NCBI GenBank assembly: GCA_002305575.1
Contig: DBPP01000004.1
Coordinates: 6,377 to 70,376 of the forward strand
Length of the DNA: 64,000 nucleotides
Origin: Ruminococcaceae bacterium UBA1417
GTDB taxonomy: Bacteria; Bacillota; Clostridia; Oscillospirales; Acutalibacteraceae
Direction: 5' to 3'
Below, one piece after another: positions 58,962 through 64,000 of this stretch (the stretch's first letter is position 1; each line of letters opens with the position of its first letter). Under the pieces are notes generated by a model. That model did not search any database. It worked only from the letters and a program-made list of their open reading frames with translations, and was not told the origin of the DNA. The position numbers were made by a program, and so were the translations under genes.

Positions 58962-59819
58962 TTATTTCATCTGCACGCCGTCAATCGCGCGGCCGAAGAT
59001 TCCGGCATACCCATCGGGGCCGTCCTGGTACGTTGCGCCGAAACGCACCCAGTCGAGGTAGTCCTTGTCGCCGACAAGGTGGACGCGACAGTCGACATAA
59101 CCCTGATTCGTTCGGATCTGGATGCCGTCGATCGTGCGGCCATAGATGCCTGCATAGCCGTCCGCGCCGGTGCCGCTGTTCTTGATCTCCGGCAGCCAGT
59201 CTCCGCCTTGGACATGCACGCGATAGAACACATCGCAATGCTCGGCGTCGATCTGAAGGCCCTCGATCGGCAGGCCGAAGATGCCCGCGTATCCGTCGGC
59301 ACCGTCTCCGCAATTGATGACCTTCGGCTGCCACGCTTTGCCCGTATAGGCGCGGTACGTCAAATCGCCGGTATAGCCCGTAACTTTGTCCGTGCTGTTG
59401 CCCGGCAGGTCATCGTTCAGGTACGGTTCGGGATTCACGCGCGTGTCGGCGGCGTTCCGCACCTCAAAGTGAAGATGTGCACCATACGAGTTTCCCGTGT
59501 TGCCCATGTAGCCGATCTTCTGTCCGGCCTTGACGCTCTGGCCGTTCTTGACGACGACCGAGTCCATATGTGCGTACAGTGTGTAGTAGCCGTTCGCGTG
59601 GCGAATTTTGACCGCGTTTCCGTAGGATCGGTTGCCGCTGCTGCCGGTGTCGTTCGGGATGCCCGACTGGCACCAGACGACCGTGCCGTCCGAATGCGCG
59701 GTGATGGAGTCGAGCTGGTTGGTTTTCTTGACAAGATCGACGCCGCCGTGCCCGTTGCCGTAGCGCTGCGTGATCTGATTGCTGCCGGTCATGAGGACGC
59801 GGCTGCTTGTGTTTACCAT
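58962..59819 (-). CDS. M23-peptidase endolysin with three C-terminal wall-binding repeats
   Basis: A 285-residue peptidoglycan hydrolase without a signal peptide, so it needs the holin to reach the wall. The M23 domain has its metal ligands in HGGVD (His24, Asp28) and HLHF (residues 115-118), with YAHMD at 82-86. Three repeats with the core DGYAGIxGxxIdGxQ lie near residues 174-190, 219-235 and 268-284 and resemble clostridial ChW (hydrophobic-W) wall-binding repeats. AGGAGG lies 9 bases before the ATG, and the holin stop is 4 bases upstream. It is the last gene of the cassette. Confidence 0.9.
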   Translation of the reverse strand: MVNTSSRVLMTGSNQITQRYGNGHGGVDLVKKTNQLDSITAHSDGTVVWCQSGIPNDTGSSGNRSYGNAVKIRHANGYYTLYAHMDSVVVKNGQSVKAGQKIGYMGNTGNSYGAHLHFEVRNAADTRVNPEPYLNDDLPGNSTDKVTGYTGDLTYRAYTGKAWQPKVINCGDGADGYAGIFGLPIEGLQIDAEHCDVFYRVHVQGGDWLPEIKNSGTGADGYAGIYGRTIDGIQIRTNQGYVDCRVHLVGDKDYLDWVRFGATYQDGPDGYAGIFGRAIDGVQMK

Positions 59820-59823
59820 AGAT

Positions 59824-60267
59824 TCATTCCTCCTTGTCATTGCCGTCGAGTGTGTTCTTGAGCCGGTCGACGAGCTTCGTCAGCGCGGGCATGCCGGGCA
59901 CGCCGATGACGGCGAGGTTTTCGAGGATCGAGATCAGCTCGTTCACGATGAGCCAGACGGCGACGAGCAGGCCGCAGAACATCTCGACGTGCAGGTCGAC
60001 GCCGGCCTGCGCGAGTGCGCCGGTCAGCAGGTAGTCAAGCGCTGCGCCGACGGCGACCATCGCCATGTAGCACAGCTTCTTGAAGATGCCGCGCAGCCCG
60101 ATGCGCGAGCTGAGCTGCGCCGTCATGTAGGCTTTGACGAGGCCGGTGATGTAGTCGACGAGCATCGCGCCGAGCAGGACGAGCAAGGGCGCGGCGAGCA
60201 GGCCAAAGTACGAAGCAATGGACGCCCCGACCGCGGCCACGCCGGTTTTCAAAAGGGTTGTTTTCAT
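59824..60267 (-). CDS. Phage holin, toxin-secretion/lysis family
   Basis: A 147-residue membrane protein. Two hydrophobic segments at about residues 18-45 and 97-118 flank TGLVKAYMTAQLSSRIGLRGIFKKLCYM, the core of the phage_holin_4_1 (PF05105) family. It would form membrane lesions that release the endolysin. The ATG overlaps the stop of the fibre-like gene by four bases (ATGA), and AGGAGG lies just upstream. Confidence 0.92.
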   Translation of the reverse strand: MKTTLLKTGVAAVGASIASYFGLLAAPLLVLLGAMLVDYITGLVKAYMTAQLSSRIGLRGIFKKLCYMAMVAVGAALDYLLTGALAQAGVDLHVEMFCGLLVAVWLIVNELISILENLAVIGVPGMPALTKLVDRLKNTLDGNDKEE

Positions 60268-61466
60268 AGTTCCTCCTGACTGGAAAAATCGGAAAATTCG
60301 CCGCTTAACACCGATGCATAGCGTCGAAACGGCGTGGCGTACTGCGTCGCCTCGATAACGCCGTAGGACGCGTTCGTCTTGAACGCCTTCAGAAAGACGC
60401 GCCCGCCAGATAAGCCGTGAACCGTGCCCTGGTTGTTCGTGACAAGGCCGTATCCGATTGTTTCGTCCGGCAGCGTGTTGTACCACGCCTGCACTGCCGC
60501 CCAGCCCGCCGTCTGCATGTCGGTGAAGCTGCCGAGCGCGACCGGCACAAGGCCGCCCGCCAGAGTAAGCGGGCCGGACATGGTTCCGCCAGAATTTGGC
60601 AAGGTGTTGTCCAGTATTTCCGATGCCTGCCAGGCAAAGTTTTCCGCCTGTGCCGCAGATTCTGCCGCGTTTTGTGCCGCCTGCTCTGCACCGGCGCTGT
60701 CTATCGCGGCCGCTTGTTCCGCGGCTTCTGCACGGGTCGCCGCAGTCAACGCGTCTGCTGCGGCCTGGGCAGCCGTATTTTCGTGCGTTTCTGCACGCGC
60801 GGCCGCGGCAGACGCGTTCGCAGCGCTGGTTTCCACCGTCTCTGCAACGCCTTGCACAGACGTCGCCGATTCCTGGGCGGCGTCTGCCGAAGTTGCCGCC
60901 GCCTGCGCCGATTCCTGCGCCCGCTGCATCGTTTCAGCGGCCTGTGTTACGCAAGCGGCCGCATCTTTGGCTGCCTGCTCTGCCGCTGTAGCATATTCCT
61001 CCAATCCCTCTGTCGCCGCAATAGCTTCCCCCATGCGCTGCGTCAGTACGTTGAAATAATTGCTGGACACAATTTCCGCATCGGCAACCAAGTTGGGCAG
61101 GACGTGCAGAACCACTGCAAAGGTCGCAAGCCGTTCACCCGCGCGGCTGTACAGTTCAAGCTGAACCAGAACGCGTCCCGGCAAAACAAGCATTTGGTCT
61201 GTCAAAACAAACGCGACGGTATTTTCCTCCGTTTGTACCGCGCTTTGTCCGTCCGGCAGCGTATCATAAAAACCTGCCGTTCCATCCGGATTTTTGTATC
61301 GCACCGTCACCAGTGTCCCGTCCGGAACCGGCCACGGCTTTTCTCCCGCATAAAGCGCGAAACAAATGCGCCGCGCGCTGCTTTCATTCTGAACCGCATA
61401 CAGACTGTGCGGGGTTCCCGGATGCAGAAGATCGACGCGAAGTGTTGCAAGGGCTTCCAAGGCCAT
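60264..61466 (-). CDS. Baseplate/fibre-like protein (BppU-type N-terminus, Ala-rich coiled coil)
   Basis: A 400-residue protein. The first 150 residues look like a phage baseplate upper protein domain (BppU-like: IRCFAL-type strand SARRICFALYAGEKPWPVPDG and VTVRYKNPDG). Residues about 155-290 are a long alanine/glutamate-rich coiled coil with heptad-like AAEQAA repeats, and the C-terminus is a beta-rich head with SGGTMSGPLTL, as in tail-fibre tips. It starts the lysis cassette and has GGAGAG upstream. It is the only structural phage protein here. Confidence 0.8.
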   Translation of the reverse strand: MALEALATLRVDLLHPGTPHSLYAVQNESSARRICFALYAGEKPWPVPDGTLVTVRYKNPDGTAGFYDTLPDGQSAVQTEENTVAFVLTDQMLVLPGRVLVQLELYSRAGERLATFAVVLHVLPNLVADAEIVSSNYFNVLTQRMGEAIAATEGLEEYATAAEQAAKDAAACVTQAAETMQRAQESAQAAATSADAAQESATSVQGVAETVETSAANASAAAARAETHENTAAQAAADALTAATRAEAAEQAAAIDSAGAEQAAQNAAESAAQAENFAWQASEILDNTLPNSGGTMSGPLTLAGGLVPVALGSFTDMQTAGWAAVQAWYNTLPDETIGYGLVTNNQGTVHGLSGGRVFLKAFKTNASYGVIEATQYATPFRRYASVLSGEFSDFSSQEEL

Positions 61467-61580
61467 TTCATTTCTCTCCTTTTCAATACAGAATGGAACT
61501 CTCCTGTGTCTGCACCGTTTGACTGCAAAACACGGTTGAACCGGCGGAAAACAGCCGCGCTATACCCCACACGGTGCAGA

Positions 61581-61599
61581 TGAGTTGATGTTTCTCAAC
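61581..61599. promoter_or_regulatory. Operator site 1 (TGAGTTGA with inverted TCAAC)
   Basis: TGAGTTGA (61581-61588) followed by an inverted TCAAC (61595-61599). It lies about 6-24 bases downstream of the predicted lysis start site. Confidence 0.6.
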
Positions 61600-61611
61600 C
61601 CACTACTTTTT

Positions 61612-61640
61612 AAGTTAGCAGATACGGTGCGTTTTGTCAA
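61612..61640 (-). promoter_or_regulatory. Promoter of the lysis cassette
   Basis: On the minus strand TTGACA (61635-61640) and TAACTT (61612-61617) are separated by 17 bases. Confidence 0.7.
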
Positions 61641-61647
61641 CTCAAAA
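61632..61647. promoter_or_regulatory. Operator site 2, overlapping the lysis -35 box
   Basis: TTTTGTCAACTCAAAA is a near palindrome containing TCAACTCA (61637-61644) and covering the -35 box of the lysis promoter. Confidence 0.6.
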
Positions 61648-61679
61648 TCAAGATTCATCAACGATTTACGGGGTATGTA

Positions 61680-61708
61680 TTGCTTTTTCTCAACTCACAT
61701 GGTATACT
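61680..61708 (+). promoter_or_regulatory. Promoter of the repressor gene
   Basis: TTGCTT (61680-61685) and TATACT (61703-61708) are separated by 17 bases. Confidence 0.65.
61690..61697. promoter_or_regulatory. Operator site 3, inside the repressor promoter
   Basis: TCAACTCA at 61690-61697 sits in the spacer of the repressor promoter, which would allow autoregulation. A further half-site ATCAAC lies at 61657-61662. Confidence 0.6.
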
Positions 61709-61742
61709 ACATTCAGATTTTTGTGCAAGGAGCTGAAGCTGC

Positions 61743-62399
61743 ATGTCATTGGAAATGTCTTCGTTTGCCGCACGACTGCGTGAAGCGCTGTCCGCCAGAA
61801 ATATGACGCAGGCGGCGCTGGCACATGCGTCCGGCCTGTCCAAATCCAGCATTTCCCGCTATCTCAGCGGCGCATGGCAAGGAAAACAGGCGGCCGTGCA
61901 TGCGTTGGCCGCTGCGCTCAATGTCTCCGAATCCTGGCTGATCGGCTATGACGTTCCCATGGAAAGGCTGGATTTCACCGTCTATCCAGAGCCACCGCAA
62001 TTAGCAACGCCACAGCCGCCCGTGAACCGCCTACCGCTTCTGCACAATATGGTGCACGGTGAAAATCTTCTGGACCCGCAAAACACAATCGCCTTTCTGC
62101 CTGCGCCTGCCGGCGTGCGCTGCGATTTTTTCCTGCGTTGTCCGGACGACAGCATGGCAGGCGCCGGTTTGCGCAAGGGAGACACGGTCTTTTTGCGCGC
62201 GCAGAACACGGTGGAATCCGGAGAAATCGCAGCGGTGCGCACCGGCAATAAGATCACATTGCGATACGCGTATCTGGCTGCGGATCGCATAACACTGGTG
62301 GCGGCCGACAGCGCGTATCCGCCGGACTCCTTTGCGGACACAGCCTGCGGCGGCGCGCAGATCATCGGACGAGCCGTCGGTTATCTACATTTGTTCTAA
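61743..62399 (+). CDS. XRE-S24 (CI/LexA-like) repressor with altered cleavage residues
   Basis: A 218-residue repressor. Residues 8-63 are an XRE HTH (MTQAALAHASGLSKSSISRYL), and the C-terminal half is an S24 peptidase-like domain with the serine in DDSMAGAGLRKGD. The linker reads LPLLHNMVHGEN where related repressors have an Ala-Gly or Cys-Gly cleavage site, so here it is His-Gly. The catalytic lysine of the usual TLKRVY is arginine in ITLRYAY. These changes suggest that it does not self-cleave. AAGGAG precedes the ATG. It is divergent from the lysis cassette. Confidence 0.88.
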   Translation: MSLEMSSFAARLREALSARNMTQAALAHASGLSKSSISRYLSGAWQGKQAAVHALAAALNVSESWLIGYDVPMERLDFTVYPEPPQLATPQPPVNRLPLLHNMVHGENLLDPQNTIAFLPAPAGVRCDFFLRCPDDSMAGAGLRKGDTVFLRAQNTVESGEIAAVRTGNKITLRYAYLAADRITLVAADSAYPPDSFADTACGGAQIIGRAVGYLHLF

Positions 62400-62403
62400 A
62401 AAG

Positions 62404-62455
62404 AGAAAAGCCGCCGTACCGGGCCTTACCCGATCCAGCGGCTTTACTTTTGCTG
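62404..62455. terminator. Terminator between the repressor and the permease gene
   Basis: AAAGCCGC (62407-62414) pairs with GCGGCTTT (62438-62445), with an inner CGGG/CCCG stem; ACTTTTG follows. It serves convergent genes. Confidence 0.8.
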
Positions 62456-62467
62456 TACAATTCTATT

Positions 62468-63595
62468 TTAAAGTGTCCCCAAATGGAACACGCTGACCAG
62501 CAGGAAGAAGACCAGCAAAAGGATATTCCAAAGCGTAAACTGCACCAGATACCGTCTGCGTTCCTCCGGATATTCCTTTGTCACAAACTTATAGGAAATC
62601 AGGCTTGCCATGGAGGCAATCAACGTGCCGAGACCGCCGATATTGCAGCCGACCGCGAGAGCCTGCCACTGGTCTGTGAAACCGGAAAGCAACAACACCG
62701 CCGGAACATTGCTGATCACCTGACTCGCCAAAACACTCACCAGCTCCACGTGCTCCGACAGAATGGATGCGAGAAAATCCTTGAAACCGCCAATGCTGCC
62801 CATATTGCCCACAAAGATGAAAAATGCAAGGAAAGTGCCGAGCAACGCATAGTCCACTTCCGCGAGCAGGCGGCGGTTCGCAAAGAGCAGAAAAACCACG
62901 AGCACTGCAACGACCGCAAGCGCGGGAATCACCTTAAAAATCGCGAGCAGGCAAAGCGCAAACCCCGCCGCGCAGCAAATCAATTCCTTGGCGCTGGCCA
63001 ACCGCACGGAAACCGGTGCCACAGAAACCGGCACAGATTTTCGCAGAAGGATCATCAGCGCCAGGCAGACGGCAGAAAGCAGCACATACGGCGCCATCAG
63101 GCCGCACAACGCCCAGAAAGAAAGCTGAAATTTCGTATAGAGATAGAGGTTCTGCGGGTTGCCCATGGGCGTCAGCATGCTGCCCAGATTGGCGGCAATC
63201 GTTTGCATGACCACCAGTGGCGTGATCAGCTTTTCCTGTCCGGCCATACGCAGGACAATCAGACCGAACGGAACGAACGTAATCAGGGAGACGTCGTTCG
63301 TAATCAGCATGCTGAATAGAAACGGCGAAAAGACAAGCACAAACAGCATCTGCCGCGTGTTCACCGTCTTTTGCAGCAGGTGGTTGCCGAGAAAAACAAA
63401 CAGACCGGCTTTCTGAAACCCTTTGATCACCGCCATCAGGCTGAAGAGCAGCGCCAGAGTGTTCCAGTCTATGTACGCGGCGTACGCTGCGCTCGGTGGC
63501 ACAAAAAACATCGAAAGCAAAGCCAGAAGGACAGCGACACACAAAACCGTTTCCTTTTTAAAAAACACAGCACATTTTTTCAGTACGGCCGGCAT
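62468..63595 (-). CDS. SLC13/ArsB-NhaD-like anion permease
   Basis: A 375-residue membrane protein with about ten hydrophobic segments. NDVSLITFVPFGLIVL and LTPMGNPQNLYLY are conserved anion-site hairpins of the ion-transporter superfamily containing CitM, ArsB and SLC13. The second repeat has SNVPAVLLLSGF. The substrate (dicarboxylate, arsenite or other) cannot be chosen. The start at 63595 follows GGAG at 10 bases and gives a short cytoplasmic N-terminus; a weak promoter (TTGCTG, TTATTT) may lie upstream. Confidence 0.87.
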   Translation of the reverse strand: MPAVLKKCAVFFKKETVLCVAVLLALLSMFFVPPSAAYAAYIDWNTLALLFSLMAVIKGFQKAGLFVFLGNHLLQKTVNTRQMLFVLVFSPFLFSMLITNDVSLITFVPFGLIVLRMAGQEKLITPLVVMQTIAANLGSMLTPMGNPQNLYLYTKFQLSFWALCGLMAPYVLLSAVCLALMILLRKSVPVSVAPVSVRLASAKELICCAAGFALCLLAIFKVIPALAVVAVLVVFLLFANRRLLAEVDYALLGTFLAFFIFVGNMGSIGGFKDFLASILSEHVELVSVLASQVISNVPAVLLLSGFTDQWQALAVGCNIGGLGTLIASMASLISYKFVTKEYPEERRRYLVQFTLWNILLLVFFLLVSVFHLGTL

Positions 63596-63895
63596 AACAT
63601 TCAAACTCCATTCCGTAACAAAATAAAAATACGCGCGGAAAAGCAGCAAGCTTCGCAGTCAACCGCTTTTCTCCCCCACACATCCGTCCGCACGCCGGCG
63701 CGTAGCGCACAAAAGCTGCGCAGGACACAACCGTCTGCCGCAGATTTCCAAAAAGATGGTGCAGCGGATGCGATTTTTAACGCGCGCAACAGCCCTTTGG
63801 CAAGGAAAAATTTCGCGCAGATTGCCGGTCAAGGCTCTCGCCGCGGCGGACACTTTCGATGCCGCTTCCAGCGCAAACACCCGGCTTTTGATAAC
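63596..63895. other. Intergenic stretch between the permease and tRNA-Tyr
   Basis: No convincing gene or element is seen. Short frames here are arginine-rich shadows without ribosome binding sites. Confidence 0.5.
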
Positions 63896-63929
63896 GAAAA
63901 AGCCCCGCACGCGATTGCGTGTCGAGGCT
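63896..63929 (-). terminator. Rho-independent terminator of tRNA-Tyr
   Basis: On the minus strand AGCCtCGaCACGC pairs with GCGTGcgGGGCT, followed by TTTTTCG, just after the tRNA 3' end. Confidence 0.85.
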
Positions 63930-63935
63930 CTCGAC

Positions 63936-64000
63936 TGGTGGAGGAGGGTGGATTCGAACCACCGAAGCGAGACGCAACAGATTTACAGTCTGCCCCCTTT
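63936..64000 (-). tRNA. tRNA-Tyr (anticodon GTA), partial
   Basis: The 3' part of a tRNA on the minus strand with encoded CCA (63936-63938). The T arm is GGTGGTTCGAATCCACC, there is a long variable arm, and CAGACTGTAAATCTG gives anticodon GTA. The 5' part lies beyond the window end. Confidence 0.92.

Noticed and set aside
63659..63910. Arginine-rich frames between the permease and tRNA-Tyr
   Set aside because: No ribosome binding site, no conserved motif, and overlap with the tRNA terminator.
1..64000. CRISPR array or cas genes
   Set aside because: No regularly spaced repeats of 24-40 bases and no Cas-like protein were found.

Overview
The window looks like chromosomal DNA of a moderately GC-rich Gram-positive anaerobe of the class Clostridia, most plausibly the Oscillospirales/Ruminococcaceae side. 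This is inferred from content: zinc-type L32, GdpP-L9-DnaB order, RNase J, FtsH, a DUF4364 regulator, a sodium-pumping decarboxylase operon, M42 peptidases and PF13303-type PTS transport. No genus can be named from sequence alone.

Layout. 1-2200: end of a PTS permease gene, a metallo-hydrolase, and an orphan BlaI/MecI repressor. 2468-12189: core genes on the minus strand (unknown protein, rlmH, yycJ, murA, plsY, der, a DUF512 protein, rpmF with its DUF177 partner, pgi). 12316-15120: a D,D-carboxypeptidase and a divergent SdpR/SdpI-like pair followed by a kinase. 15195-24656: hisHF, glpK behind an ADP-ribosylglycohydrolase and a DUF3841-like protein, a lipoprotein, a MATE pump, and a GH3 glycosidase. 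24780-30534: methionine gamma-lyase-like enzyme, GNAT, two M42 peptidases, secG, MTA/SAH nucleosidase. 30614-45708: a 15-kb run on the minus strand from RNase J down to a type IIA topoisomerase pair and an SDR enzyme. 46222-54559: iscS-iscU, radC, a hydrolase, a GH29 fucosidase, and an oxaloacetate-decarboxylase sodium pump. 54910-56413: two regulators and tRNA-Arg(CCG).

From about 57.5 kb the window becomes accessory. An SDR gene overlaps the start of a flavodoxin gene that is cut after about 22 codons. There an AT-rich segment begins, with a GyrI-like protein and a decayed IS200-type element. Next comes a compact lysis cassette on the minus strand: a baseplate/fibre-like protein, a holin and an M23 endolysin, each overlapping or touching the next. 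A divergent XRE-S24 repressor faces it across an intergenic region whose repeated TCAACTCA boxes sit on both promoters. No capsid, portal, terminase or integrase gene accompanies it. A permease and a partial tRNA-Tyr close the window.

The most interesting unit is this repressor-controlled lysis cassette, because the repressor appears to lack both the usual cleavage dipeptide and the catalytic lysine of the S24 family. Second-tier observations are the ADP-ribosylglycohydrolase/DUF3841-like pair, the divergent topoisomerase subunits, the orphan BlaI repressor with tandem operators, and a gene-less stretch near 29.5 kb with a strong two-way terminator.
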